A stretch of DNA of 64,000 nt from Arion vulgaris (GCA_020796225.1 CM036759.1:64202590-64266589); one strand, 5' to 3'. Shown: positions 41,836 to 52,790, counted from the first letter of the stretch. The notes: generated by a model from the letters alone, not told the origin. Numbers and translations: made by a program.

Positions 41836-42090
41836 TGGCCTGACCATGTAAAAATGATTTTTTTAAAAGGCCAAAAACCTCAAGAATACACTTTTAGAGT
41901 GGGGTGGAAAAACCAGAACTGACATTTACACACAAAAACCCAGAAAAGTTTGTCAGATGTAATTGTGCACCTCAGCAAACCAAAGACAGACATACCAAAC
42001 TGCAGGCGCTGAGCTTTTCAATATTAATATAACAACTGACAAAACACAGTATGTTTGTTTTGTGATTATTTTTAGTTCATTTTTCCAAGG
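41836..42090. other. No recognisable feature
   Basis: AT-rich DNA with no supported frame or repeat. Confidence 0.5.
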
Positions 42091-42091
42091 G

Positions 42092-42350
42092 GATCTTCTT
42101 TGAGCGCTCCATATCGACCACTTGTTAAACCACTCTGTGTGATTTGTATGGGATCTGAGCCTAAGAGCGGTTGTACGTTGTACCAGTTATGCGCCTACAA
42201 GTAGGCCAGTACATCCGATTTCTGCGATGCTTTTAATTTACTAGGGTAGCTTCCTTAGGCCCCTACCTCAGTCGACTCTTACGACATGCCTTGTAGGTGG
42301 CAGTGGTACTATTCTTTGCTTCCCTTGTGGGACCCGACACCATATGGGCG
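42092..42350 (-). mobile_element. SINE-B, minus, near complete
   Basis: CTTCTTTGAGCGCTCCATAT, GAGCGGTTGTACGTTGTACC, CTACAAGTAGGCCAGTACAT, GTCGACTCTTACGACATGCC and GACCCGACACCATATGGGCG. All landmarks are spaced normally, so this is a good reference copy. Confidence 0.93.
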
Positions 42351-42394
42351 TTAATTTATCCAAGGAGATGATATTCTTTAATTGTTCTTGGTTT

Positions 42395-43180
42395 ATGTTA
42401 ACATATATACGCCATGGATTAAGATATATACGCCAACGATTAAGATATATACGCCATGGACTAAGATATATACGCCAACGATTAAAATATATACGCCAAC
42501 GATTAAGATATATACGCCATGGATTAAGATATATACGCCAAAGATTAAGATATATACGCCATGGATTAAGATATATACGCCATGGATTAAGATATATACA
42601 CCAGAGATTAAGATATATACGCCACAGATTAAGATATATACGCCATGGATTAAGATATATACGCCATGGATTAAGATATATACGCCAGAGATTAAGATAT
42701 ATACGCCATGGATTAAGATATATATGCCGTGGATTAAGATATACACGCCGTGGATTAAGATATTGACGCCAGAGATTAAGATATATACGCCAGAGATTAA
42801 GATATATACGCCATGGATTAAGATATACACGCCGTGGATTAAGATATTGACGCCAGAGATTAAGATATATACGCCAGAGATTAAGATATATACGCCATGG
42901 ATTAAGATATATACGCCATGGATTAAGATATATACGCCAGAGATTAAGATATATACGCCATGGATTAAGATATATACGCCGTGGATTAAGATATACACGC
43001 CGTGGATTAAGATATTGACGCCAGAGATTAAGATATATACGCCATGGATTAAGATATATACGCCAGAGATTAAGATATATACGCCACAGATTAAGATATA
43101 CACGTCATGGATTAAGATATTGACGCCAAAGATTAGGATATATACGCCATGGATTAAGATATTGACGCCAAAGATTAGCA
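42395..43180. repeat. 21-bp array
   Basis: About 37 units of GATTAAGATATATACGCCAT plus G, with CAGA, CAAC, CACA and TTGACGCC variants. A sub-block with GTGGATTAAGATATACACGC then TTGACGCCAGAG recurs near 42745, 42835 and 42985. Frames are open (IKIYTPW on plus; VYILIHG on minus) because 21 is divisible by three. Confidence 0.94.
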
Positions 43181-43865
43181 TGCGTGTTTGCACATTAACA
43201 CACACACTAACACACGCCAGACATCAACACGCACACATGCCAGACATCATCGCGCACACATCATCGCGCACACACCCAAACATAACAGACACGAATACAA
43301 ATACCGACACACGCCAAACACCAACACGCCACATAACTGACATACCTACACACACCCTACTTCAGCACGCACAACACTACCACAAAAACTACACAAAATG
43401 CACACACCTGCAGTGTAGCAAATCAACACGAGCACACCACCTCGCATACATACTCTGCCCTACTTCCATAAATTATATTTGCTATAAACACCAGGCTTTT
43501 CAGCGCGGCCTTTCCGTACCCGAAGGCAAAACTTTTCAGATAATTGTCCTCGATAATACCAACCTAATTCTAGTCCCGTCGCGTGCAATCAAAACAGTAA
43601 CTAGCATCGATACTTCAATATTGACAAGTACAATACTTGGCCTTGTCCTATAGCACACAGCACATTAATATTCGTATTCGAGTTTGCGCATATATTATCC
43701 TTGTTAATAAATGTACATCAAATAGACTCGACAGTCAATTAGAAAAAGTAATCGATTTCTGTGTTGTCATATGAGTAAATCATCGTGTGCCGTGTAGATA
43801 ATGTATTGAATAAAGTCCGTTGTTCATAACTTGATTCTTTGTATAGGTCGGTATATGTTTTTGTT
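43181..43865. other. No gene seen; CA-rich then ordinary DNA
   Basis: An open frame continues out of the 21-bp array to 43653 with ACACAC-rich composition and no domain. I see no supportable gene. Confidence 0.5.
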
Positions 43866-43867
43866 TT

Positions 43868-44215
43868 TCTGATCGTATTCCGATGGATACAAATGCTTCT
43901 GTTCTGCAACAGCTTGATATTAAAGAGAGTTGGCTATTAAAGAGCATAAAATCAAGGAAAATGTAATATTTCGGACACATCAAACAAGAGTGCATAGAGA
44001 AGATAATTTTGGAGGGAATGGTGCATGGGAAAAGAATGAGAGGAAGACCTAGAAGACGATGGGTGCAAGATGTCAATGACGACCTGAGAATGATTGCTGC
44101 TGATGCCGGTCAACTTGCACAGAACAGAGAGTTTTTCAGGACTGATGTCATGGACGCCAAGTTTCAGAAGGAACAAGCTACTTAATAATGATGATGATTC
44201 CGATGTAACTAAAAC
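43868..44215 (+). mobile_element. LINE-M 3' end, plus
   Basis: Plus frame: LQQLDIKESWLLKSIKSRKM, a stop, YFGHIKQE, KRMRGRPRRRWVQDVNDDLR, AQNREFFRTDVMDAK, then stops and an ATGATGATG tail. One in-frame stop otherwise. Homologous to 8650-8960 and 45330-45800. Confidence 0.9.
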
Positions 44216-44249
44216 ATGACCAATGAACAGGTAGATGAGGAATAGAAGA

Positions 44250-44865
44250 GATTGATTGATTGATTGACAGGACCATCATCATTATACTTCGGAGAATAGT
44301 TTTATGTGTGCACTGATCTCTTTCTTACACTGACGATCCAGCGGCAGTGCACGAACTTCATAACACTGCGGCAGTGCACGAACTTCATAACACAGCGGCA
44401 GTGCACGAACTTCATAACACTGCGGCAGTGCACGAACTTCATAACACTGCGGCAGTGCACGAACTTCATAACACTGCGGCAGTGCACGAACTTCATAACA
44501 CTGCGGCAGTGCACGAACTTCATAACACTGCGGCAGTGCACGAACTTCATAACACTGCGGCAGTGCACGAACTTCATAACACTCCTGCAGTGCACGAACT
44601 TCATAACACTGGCGGTGTCCCCGTTTCAATTTTGAAGATGGTGGGTATTTTGTAGACAATTAATTTTATTCCTTTTTTATGAATTTTGCTCGGACAGCAG
44701 CTTTGCAGCCTACTATTATCGAATTTCAACTACCAATTGTTCTTTTATGTGCTCAAATTAAACGAGGGACCTCAGTTTTATCGTCCGGTTCCAATAAGAC
44801 TAGGAACCCGATCTCACCTACATTGAAATCAGGGATCTCTGATGATATAATCATGAAAATAGCGA
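44250..44865 (-). mobile_element. SINE-A, minus, with an internal array
   Basis: GATTGATTGATTGATTGACA tail, CTTTCTTACACTGACGATCC, array, then GTCCCCGTTTCAATTTTGAA, GGACAGCAGCTTTGCAGCCT, CTCACCTACATTGAAATCAG and GGGATCTCTGATG. Confidence 0.93.
44335..44612. repeat. 27-bp array from the SINE-A body
   Basis: Ten units of GCGGCAGTGCACGAACTTCA plus TAACACT. Other SINE-A copies have this segment once (for example 53030-53060, GCGGTAGTGCACGAACTATG). Units are nearly identical, so the expansion is recent. Confidence 0.95.
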
Positions 44866-45088
44866 TCGCGAAGAAGAAGAAACAGACAGCAGACTATACA
44901 AGAGAATCAGAAATTTCAATCCAAAATTATTTCTAATCGCAAAAGAAGAATGGCTCCAGAAGGACTTGTGGACCTCTTATACAAAATTGTCCAGTGAATG
45001 TGAAGCAGAGAAGTCTGATGTGCTTGTCTCTAGTGATGTTGCAGGACAAACTTTATTCAAGATCTTGACAATGGGTTCAGCTTGACAA
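44866..45088. other. No recognisable feature
   Basis: Mixed sequence between SINE-A and SINE-C, no supported frame. Confidence 0.5.
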
Positions 45089-45089
45089 T

Positions 45090-45297
45090 GCGCGTGGAAT
45101 TTTTCCCGACCATGACGGCTCTCAGGTCGACCCAGCCTCAACTGGGTACCAGACATGCTCTGGGAAAGTAAAGGTGGCCGGCGTGATGCTGACCACATCA
45201 CCCATCGTGTGCCGACGGTCAATGAAAATACAGGCCTAACACTGTATTGACCTATATACCACGAGGTATGAAAGGGTTCCTTTGACAACCAAAAGGA
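45090..45297 (+). mobile_element. SINE-C, plus, head missing
   Basis: GCGTGGAATTTTTCCCGACC, CCAGCCTCAACTGGGTACCA, CACCCATCGTGTGCCGACGG, CCTATATACCACGAGGTATG and end GGGTTCCTTT. Single-copy counterpart of the segment expanded near 8.3 kb. Confidence 0.92.
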
Positions 45298-45329
45298 ATG
45301 GAACTGATAGGAAAACAAAGATCAGAATA

Positions 45330-45800
45330 CAAAGAACATGCATATTACCAGTGACAACGTGTAGGCATGAAGCATGAACATTTAACAAGACATTGGAAAA
45401 ACATATATGTGCTTTTGGATATAAATGTTACAGAAGAGTCCTCCGTATTACCATGAGCAGAGAGAACAAATAGATCTATCAAGAAAGAACTCAAAATCAA
45501 AGAAAACTGGCGGATGCTACAAATAAGACTAAGAAAATTAAAGTATTTGGGACATATAGAGAGACACGAAGGGCTGGAAAAGACCATCATGGAAGGATGC
45601 ATCCCGGCAAAGAGGAGAAGAGAAAGACCACGGAGAAGATGGATTCACGGTGTAACTGATGGTTTGAGCTTGACCACTGCATAAGCAGAACATCTGGCCT
45701 TTGAGAGGGAGAAGTTTCGAAAGATTGTTAAGGTGGCAAAGTTCTGCACATGACAAGTTATTTGATGATGATGATGACGATGATGATGATGATAATGAGC
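45330..45800 (+). mobile_element. LINE-M-like 3' end, plus
   Basis: KKELKIKENWRMLQIRLRKL, KYLGHIERHEGLEKTIMEGC, RRERPRRRWIHGVTDGL, EHLAFEREKF and a long GATGATGATG tail (45763-45795). A different subfamily from 43868-44215. Confidence 0.85.
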
Positions 45801-46088
45801 AGAACTTTACTCAGACCTTGTTCTACTGGCATACGACATACATGACCACTCCATCTTTATCTTCGTCTTATGATGGTCTCCAATGATGCACAGATTGTAC
45901 TATTTCCAAGCTCTTCATGTGTTATCGTATTTTGCCAGAAGATTTGCAGGATTCTTCTCAGGAAACAGCGCAATTAGTAAGGACACCTCTCCGATGGACA
46001 GCAAATGAGAAGAGAAGAATTGAACGTCGAAATGAAACATGGAGAGGGAGGAAAGTTGAAAGATTGTGGCCTGATAGGGGAGACAATG
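45801..46088. other. No clear feature
   Basis: Plus strand near 45960-46080 is purine-rich with short open frames. I see no convincing LINE motif. Confidence 0.4.
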
Positions 46089-46089
46089 A

Positions 46090-46405
46090 ATAGACAGGCG
46101 GAAGAACAGCCACACGCCCGAGTGATTCCGTTGGCCCAAATTAGAGGTGTAAATAATAGAACTACTGTTACCTCCCGCGCATGTTGTAAGAGGCGGCTTA
46201 TGAGGTTGAGAGTGGGGCAAGCTACCGCACCCCGTAAAAACACTAGATAGCTACAGAAACCACAACCAGGAAAATTCATAATTCGCCACCCAAGAAAGAA
46301 GAAGAGGCAAAGATGGCCTTGGATGGATAGGCTTGGAAGACCTTGGTTGCGGATCTGTGTCTCCCTAGGGGCGAAATGTGAAGAAGAAGAAGAAGAAGAA
46401 AAACG
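46090..46405 (+). mobile_element. SINE-B3
   Basis: CCCGAGTGATTCCG, CAAATTAGAGGTGTAAATAA, GAACTACTGTTACCTCCCGC, GCATGTTGTAAGAGGCGGCT (variant core), then a different middle (AAAATTCATAATTCGCCAC) and a GAAGAAGAAG end. A third architecture around the same central domain. Confidence 0.75.
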
Positions 46406-46770
46406 GCAACAATGAGAATAATTTGTGAAAACGGTATATTTCAAATGGATACAAAGAGGATATAGAGATAGAGAATTGTTGAATGAACCACAGCTCTAGT
46501 AGTCATAAGGTCGACGAGCATAAGCGGAAATTCCCGGAAAAATCATATAACAAATAACTATCGATTCAAAGAATTACAAGAAAGTTTACATTATTCTATA
46601 AAAGTCAGCCAACTACATAGGAAATTTCCGATTTTCCGTCTGAGCTCGTCGGACTTCTGTTACAGGGGACTGTGAATGAGCAAATGTAATCATACTAAAA
46701 GAAGGGAAACTCTACTCCTATGCCAAACCCCGAGCAGATGTTACTCGTTAACCCCGCCGGGAGAGCATTC
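46406..46770. other. No recognisable feature
   Basis: Ordinary sequence before the 66-bp array; no supported coding region. Confidence 0.5.
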
Positions 46771-46774
46771 TAAG

Positions 46775-47035
46775 AAAAGATGAACTGACATTCCAACCTC
46801 CGCTACATTGTGGACAATCTATGGTTGGGTAAGTTAGAAGGAAAGATGAACTGACATTCCAACCTCCGCTGCATTGTGGACAATCTATGGTTGGGTAAGT
46901 TAGAAGGAAAGATGAACTGACATTCCAACTTCCGCTACATTGTGGACAATCTATGGTTGGATAAGTTAGAAGGAAAGATGAACATTGTGGACAATCTATG
47001 GTTGGATAAGTTAGAAGGAAAGAAATCACAAAACT
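46775..47035. repeat. 66-bp array
   Basis: Three full units and one partial: GGAAAGATGAACTGACATTC, CAACCTCCGCTACATTGTGG and ACAATCTATGGTTGGGTAAG. 66 is divisible by three and the minus strand reads FLLTYPTIDCPQCSGGWNV in each. The source is unknown; the encoded peptide looks more protein-like than most arrays here. Confidence 0.9.
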
Positions 47036-47064
47036 TCTTTATCGAATGCTAAATATCGACCACT

Positions 47065-47325
47065 TGTTAAACCCGTACGGTGCCGGGGCCCGCAAGGTAA
47101 GCAAAGAATAGTACCACTGCAACCTTCAGGGCATGCCGTAAGAGGCGACTGATGTAGGACCTAGAGAAGCTACCCTAGTAAATAAAAAGCATCACAGAAA
47201 TCTAATGTCCTGGACTTGTAGGTGCATAACTGGCACAACGTAAATCGCTCTTAGGCTCATATCACATACAAATCACACAGAGTGGTTAACAAGTGGTCGA
47301 TATGGAGCGTTCATCAAAGAAGAAG
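47065..47325 (+). mobile_element. SINE-B, plus
   Basis: CGTACGGTGCCGGGGCCCGC, GCATGCCGTAAGAGGCGACT, GCATAACTGGCACAACGTAA, AATCACACAGAGTGGTTAAC and GAAGAAGA end. Its tail faces the tail of the next SINE-B. Confidence 0.92.
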
Positions 47326-47575
47326 ACCACTTGTTAAATCATACTTCGTGATTTGTATGTGATCTGGGCCTAAGAGCGATTGTACGTTGTGCCAGTTATG
47401 ATCCTTCAATTATCAGCACATCCCATTTCTACGACGCTTTTTATTTAGTAGGGTAACTTCCTAGACCCTACCTCAGTCGCCTCTTACGACACGATTTGTA
47501 GCTCGCAGTATTACTATTCTTTGCTCCCCTTCCGAGCCCCGACAACACGCGGGCGAATCATGAAACCAAACGGAA
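47326..47575 (-). mobile_element. SINE-B, minus, tail-to-tail with the previous copy
   Basis: GACCACTTGTTAAATCATAC, GAGCGATTGTACGTTGTGCC, AGTCGCCTCTTACGACACGA, GTATTACTATTCTTTGCTCC and CAACACGCGGGCG. Nearly full-length inverted partner. Confidence 0.92.
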
Positions 47576-47860
47576 GAAGGAAGGCGGAACCACTGGGTGG
47601 TAAGGTAGAAAATAGCCCAGCAAGACATAATTGTCATGGCTATAAACCGCGGTTCCACCCATCTCCTTCATATATCCAAGAAACGTGTGAATCAATAGGC
47701 GTATCGGCTTATCCATTGATCTAACAATTTGCGGGGCGTAATAATTATAATTTAACATCCAGACCAACCAGAAGGGGGAGGAGGCCTACTTTGTATCGTG
47801 TGTTTTTTTGTCTAACATAACCTTCTATTATCAATGCTGGTCGATTTCCCAATTGCCTAC
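47576..47860. other. No recognisable feature
   Basis: Short mixed open frames without a domain; not called. Confidence 0.5.
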
Positions 47861-47861
47861 G

Positions 47862-47950
47862 CTCTGGCCCGATGCCACGCCGTCCGCCTTTACTTCACGG
47901 AATTGTTTTGTACCCAATTGAGGCTGGGTCGACCCCAGCGCGTTTTGTGG
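47862..47950 (-). mobile_element. SINE-C internal fragment
   Basis: CCGCCTTTACTT and GTACCCAATTGAGGCTGGGT followed by CGACC correspond to the middle of SINE-C in the orientation of 57841-58113. Both ends are missing. Confidence 0.65.
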
Positions 47951-48086
47951 TGGGACAATGTCCTACTTCAACTAAGTGATCAATTGCCCAATTTTCTACG
48001 CTCAAGCCGCATGCTATTGATAATTCGTTGATGACTTACGGAGACAAAATGAGACTTGAAGTAAATATTGCCAGAGCGTTATTTCA

Positions 48087-48520
48087 TTGATTGATTGATT
48101 GGTAGGACCATCATCATTACACTTCGGTGAGTAACCATGTGTGCTTTGATCTCTTTCTAACACAGAAAGATTTCAGCGGCAGTGCATGAACTCCTAACAC
48201 CGGCGAGGGCGCCGATATAATTTAGAAAATGGTGAAAATATTTTGTAAGAAATGTTATTTTTGATCGTTTTAATGAATTTTGCAAGTGCAGCGGCTTTCC
48301 AGCCTTTCTCTCAATTTTGAACTGCCAATGGTTCTGTTACGTGATAAACTTGAACACTTGACCTATGTTTTCTTTATTTCCGAAAGGACTAGGAACTCGA
48401 TCTCATCTACACTGAGGTCAAGGATCTCTGGGAAACATATCCCGATGGCTCCACGAGGGAGAAAACTGAGTACCTTTAGAACGAGAGGTGAACACCTAAC
48501 CTCTTCGCCTCAGAGACCCC
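48087..48520 (-). mobile_element. SINE-A, minus, full length with head
   Basis: GATTGATTGATTGGTAGGAC, CACTTCGGTGAGTAACCATG, AGTGCAGCGGCTTTCCAGCC, CTCATCTACACTGAGGTC, GATGGCTCCACGAGGGAG, then the minus-strand head GAAGAGGTTAGGTGTTCACC (A-box-like). It is an unexpanded reference for the head arrays elsewhere. Confidence 0.93.
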
Positions 48521-48582
48521 CACGCTATGACAAATGTGCTCACAATCATACAGGCCTTTATTTACATCATTTAGCTATTCTG

Positions 48583-48795
48583 GTCGCGTCTGGTCGAATG
48601 GATTAGATTGTGGCCCCCATGCGGGAGAGCCGTATTCAATTCACGGTAAGGCCAATGATTTTTTTCTCTTGTGGGCATATATGAAAAATCCTAACCTGAA
48701 CAGCTTTGCGACGACTGCACTAGCCATGCGGACATTACATTCCTCAGGATCTCGTCCCACCTGTCCTACACCGCCCTAAACGCGGTATTACATGC
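48583..48795 (+). mobile_element. SINE-G, plus
   Basis: GTCGAATGGATTAGATTGTG (A-box-like), CGTATTCAATTCACGG (B-box-like), CCTAACCTGAACAGCTTTGC, CCCACCTGTCCTACACCGCC. Confidence 0.9.
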
Positions 48796-49070
48796 AGTAA
48801 CAATAGTTTTATTCTGTTACTTAATTGAGGATGTGTCCTCCTGAGAACCGTTTGTGAATAGACTATATTCTTATACTGAGGTTCAAACTAAGACCACACA
48901 TTTAGTAGGCCAGCGCACAAACCTCTGAGCGACCGTGGATCTTCTTACCAGTAAATGTGACATATTCTGATTTGTCATTATTCCCCAAACATTTCAGACC
49001 TTAGGGTATGAAGTTCATGTCACTTCACATTTCTATAGAACCCAAGTATGCAGGAGATAGGAGGACCAAC
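48796..49070. other. No recognisable feature
   Basis: Includes a possible decayed tRNA-like piece (AGGTTCAAACTAAGACC near 48881), too weak to call. Confidence 0.4.
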
Positions 49071-49072
49071 TC

Positions 49073-49315
49073 TTCTTCGCATTCGTTCTTTACGACCAAT
49101 TTTAATCACTCTTTGTGATATGTTTGATCTTTGTCAAGAATGTGTATACGTTGCACATTGGTTTGGTAGGCCTCTAAACGCATAGACTTCTATACGTTTA
49201 GGACACGTGCATCCGATTTCAGCCAAACCTCCTTAGTCGTCTCTTACGACATGCATGGCAGGTAACAGTGGTTCTATCTTTACACTCCAAATTTGGGCCC
49301 AGGTGACCACTCGGG
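49073..49315 (-). mobile_element. SINE-B2, minus
   Basis: TTCTTCGCATTCGTTCTTTA, CCAATTTTAATCACTCTTTG, GCACATTGGTTTGGTAGGCC, CTCTTACGACATGCATGGCA, CCAAATTTGGGCCCAGGTGA and CACTCGGGCGG. Confidence 0.92.
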
Positions 49316-49317
49316 CG

Positions 49318-49533
49318 GGGACCAATTCATTTCCTTGCGTCTGTAAACGTCGAGTGTGCAATTCACTTCCTTGCGTCTGTAAACGTCGAGTGTGCAATTC
49401 ATTTCCTTGCGTCTGTAAACGTCGAGTGTGCAATTCATTTCCTTGCGTCTGTAAACGTCGAGTGTGCAATTCATTTCCTTGCGTCTGTAAACGTCGAGTG
49501 TGCAATTCATTTCCTTGCGTCTGTAAACGTCGA
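49318..49533. repeat. 36-bp array beside SINE-J
   Basis: Six units of AATTCATTTCCTTGCGTCTG, TAAACGTCGAGTGTGC. The last unit continues into GCGGAATTGAACTC of the SINE-J head, so part of each monomer is the region next to the B-box. Frames are open on both strands. Confidence 0.93.
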
Positions 49534-49612
49534 GTGCGGAATTGAACTCACACCTCTCTTGAGTACGAGTCGATTAGCTAACGCTTATGCATTACGCTAA
49601 TCCGTCCCACCT
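49528..49612 (-). mobile_element. SINE-J head, minus
   Basis: Minus strand: CGGATTAGCGTAATGCATAA (A-box-like) and GTGTGAGTTCAATTCCGC (B-box). Same head as 17070-17162. Only the tRNA-like part is clear. Confidence 0.7.
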
Positions 49613-49614
49613 CG

Positions 49615-50225
49615 TGTTTGATTGATTGATAGGGCCACCATCATTGCACTTCGGTGAGTAACCATGTATGCTCCTATCTCTTTCTTACATTGCACTTCGG
49701 TGAGTAACCATGTATGCTCCTATCTCTTTCTTACATTGCACTTCGGTGAGTAACCATGTATGCTCCTATCTCTTTCTTACACTTCGGTGAGTAACCATGT
49801 ATGCTCCTATCTCTTTCTTACATTGCACTTCGGTGAGTAACCATGTATGCTCCTATCTCTTTCTTACAAAGGAAGATCTCATCGACATTGCATGAACTCC
49901 TAACACCGGTGAGGGTACTGATGTAATTTAGAAGATGAAAATATTTTGTACGAATTTTTAAGTTTGATCGTTTAATGAATTTTGTCCGTGCAGCGACTTT
50001 CCAGTCTGTTCTTCTCGGTTTTGTAATGTCAATGGTTCTTTTATGTGCTCAACTTGAACACGGGACATACGTTTTATCGTCCGTCTCCGACAGGACTAGG
50101 AACTCGATTTCACCTACACTGAGTTCAGAAATCTTTGGAAAAATATTCCGATGGCTTCACGAGGGAGCGAACCAAGTACATTTGGAACAAGAGGCGAACA
50201 CTTAACCACTACGCCACAAATACCT
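49615..50225 (-). mobile_element. SINE-A, minus, full length with two arrays
   Basis: TGATTGATTGATAGGGCCAC, array 1, GGAAGATCTCATCGACATTG, GTGCAGCGACTTTCCAGTCT, GGGACATACGTTTTATCGTC, GATGGCTTCACGAGGGAGCG, then the head with array 2. One insertion has been expanded at both of its ends. Confidence 0.93.
49632..49868. repeat. 46-bp array from the SINE-A 3' part
   Basis: Five units of CACTTCGGTGAGTAACCATG, TATGCTCCTATCTCTTTCTT and ACATTG, one of them shortened (49786). Other SINE-A copies have this segment once. Confidence 0.94.
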
Positions 50226-50748
50226 ATCTCGTGTGTGTGCTATACTTTAACAAGAGGCGAACACTTAACCACTACGCCACAAATACCTATCTCGTGTGTG
50301 CTATACTTTAACAAGAGGCGAACACTTAACCACTACGCCACAAATACCTATCTCGTGTGTGCTATACTTTAACAAGAGGCGAACACTTAACCACTACGCC
50401 ACAAATACCTATCTCGTGTGTGTGCTATACTTTAACAAGAGGCGAACACTTAACCACTACGCCACAAATACCTATCTCGTGTATGTGCTATACTTTAACA
50501 AGAGGCGAACACTTAACCACTACGCCACAAATACCTATCTCGTGTATGTGCTATACTTTAACAAGAGGCGAACACTTAACCACTACGTCACAAATACCTA
50601 TCTCGTGTATGTGCTATACTTTAACAAGAGGCGAACACTTAACCACTACGTCACAAATACCCATCTCGTGTGTGCTATACTTTAACAAGAGGCGAACACT
50701 TAACCACTACGCCACAAATACCCACCTCGTGTATGTGCTATACTTTAA
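50190..50748. repeat. 61-63 bp array carrying the SINE-A A-box
   Basis: About nine units: AACAAGAGGCGAACACTTAA, CCACTACGCCACAAATACCT, ATCTCGTGTGTGCTATACTT. On minus each unit holds GCGTAGTGGTTAAGTGTTCG, the A-box-like part of the head, plus flanking host DNA. GTGTG length and C/T changes (ACGTCACAAA) mark variants. Confidence 0.94.
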
Positions 50749-51605
50749 TATATTCGTGTGTGGTGTTTGTGTTTCTTTTGGACGTCTGGCTACACGCGTA
50801 TGGCACAGAGTGGTTACTCCATATTTATGACCTTTGCTTCCTCCAATTTTCTTGTCAAAATCTAGCTCCAATTAGTTCGCCTGCAGCTGTTGCATACGCA
50901 GCTAGAGTACACGGAAGACGGTTCACATCCCACCCCTTAAGTACGAACGTATAGATAATTTTCAACAGCAATTATCCTCCATTTCCTTCCATCCACTTTA
51001 TTTAATGCGCGCTTATGTGTGTTGTTGGCAATACATTGTAGAATCGAATAGTCGTCACCGATACTTAGTTTACTATGTGGTATCGAGTTCACGGTATCGT
51101 AAAAAATCTGTACTGAGGAGTTAAGTGCGAACAGGCAGGAGGCTGGGCTAGGGTGACCCCGACCCAGATTTTCTAGTTGTCTAGATCTGAGGACGAGGCC
51201 AGCCAGCATGACCTTCTTTCTCTTTTCCTTCGCAAACCCCGACACATCCTCTGAAATCTCGAACACCCCCATTTTTTCTTCTTCTAATGATTCAGTTCAT
51301 GTTAGATTAGAGTCCCATCCTCCAAGCTACTACTACTACTAGTACTACTACTAGCACCACGGCCCGGAGTGTGGTATCGCATTATGTCACGAGAACTAAG
51401 ATCGATGAAGGCTTCCCAACAAGAAAGGAAAAAACACATCAAATATTTCTTCTATTCATGACACGAGCTTTAGAGCAGGGCCACGGTTATTCTGCAGGAA
51501 CGTGCATGCTGACCCACTTTCTCAGCAGCTACCCCTCCCTCATTTTACCACATTCCCCTTTTTCACCCCCTCTCCCTAACGCAGTTTGATCAAACTGTGT
51601 AACGC
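50749..51605. other. No gene supported
   Basis: Contains a CTA run near 51330-51355. Open stretches at 50937-51272 (minus) and 51371-51589 (plus) show no domain or family that I recognise. Confidence 0.5.
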
Positions 51606-51611
51606 TCCCCG

Positions 51612-51945
51612 TGTGTGTGTGTGTGCGCGTGTGTGTGTTTGTGTGCTCTTTTTTTCCAACGGACTTGCCGAAATAGGTCACCCACTGCTCGGAATCTCTT
51701 TTTGCAGTTGCTGAGAATTTAATCATCGCGCTATTGAAAATCCTTTTTTTCCGAGCACAGCGCGCGCGCACACACACACACACGCACACACACACGCGCA
51801 CACACAAACACACAAACACACGCACACAAACACATGCACACAAACACACACATGCAGACAAACACACACACATGCAGACAAACACACACAAACGCGCACA
51901 CACATGCAGACAAACACACTCTCACAAACACATACATAACAGTTG
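51612..51945. repeat. GT and CG/CA alternating tracts
   Basis: GT run at 51612-51645, then GCGCGCGCACACACACACAC and CACA with ATGCAGACAAAC insertions at 51760-51945. Alternating purine/pyrimidine can adopt Z-form DNA. Confidence 0.9.
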
Positions 51946-52029
51946 AGATCAAGTGCCATCTCCACGTCTAAGAAAAGGTCGGATGTATTGCGTTCACTTC
52001 CCACATATATGGATTCGGCTCCATCTTGC

Positions 52030-52135
52030 CTGTTTGCGGGTTTTCTGTGCAATAGAAGCAACGTACTCACTCTTGCTCCAGAGGGTACCCGATTCAATCC
52101 CTCCGTTGAGCTATCGCGACTCCCGCTAGATAATA
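52030..52135 (+). other. Weak tRNA-like segment
   Basis: AAGCAACGTACTCACTCTTG and TACCCGATTCAATCCCTCCG have spacing like an A/B-box pair, but I see no acceptor stem and no second copy. It may be a decayed SINE head. Confidence 0.25.
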
Positions 52136-52224
52136 GTCAGCTGGAAGATTTGGAATTTTGCAGATCATATTGCCTTGTTTGGTTTAATCCCACACACGGT
52201 GTTCCATACTTGATGAAAGGAATT

Positions 52225-52790
52225 GATATTCCTTCCTCCTGAACATCAGGGTCTTCTTCATCACCCTTCGCCCTTAGGAAAGCATATGTCCGCAACCAAG
52301 GCCATCTTTTCCAGATCTCTCCACTCTCTCCCATTTTTTGCATTCTGGCTCCAACTCCCGTCTCTAATTGTTCCTGGATCTTCCCTTACCTCTATTGCCC
52401 TTGGGGTTTCATCGGAGAGCCTGTCTTGTGATGCTGTCAGGGGATTTCCTCCGTGTGTGTCATATTCATCGCCACCTTCTGCTCCTTATCGCTTGTTCCA
52501 CCTGCCGTTGTCCCACTCTATTCCACAGTTCCCTGTTTGTGGTCCTGTCATACCATAGCAGATGTAGTATCCTGCGCAGGCATCTATTTGATGAATGTCT
52601 GCAACTTTTTGATGTTCCCTTAGTTGTTCTCCATGTCTCTGCTCCATACAGAAGGACAGCCTTAACGTTTGAGTTAAATATCATTATCTTAGTTTTATTC
52701 CTGATTATTCTTGAACTCCATATGTTCTTCAGAATGACAAATGCTAATCTGAACATAGGGTCTCGAAATCTGAAATGACAGGCCTGAAAT
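52225..52790 (-). mobile_element. LINE-R 3' end, minus
   Basis: Minus strand reads LAFVILKNIWSSRIIRNKTK, IFNSNVKAVLLYGAETWRTT, CLRRILHLLWYDRTTNRELW and RRWR, then the tail with many stops. The frame at 52466-52756 is intact for 96 codons, longer than in the other LINE-R tails. Confidence 0.9.

Noticed and set aside
50937..51589. Unique protein-coding exons
   Set aside because: Open stretches on opposite strands have no recognisable motif or splice context that I could support.
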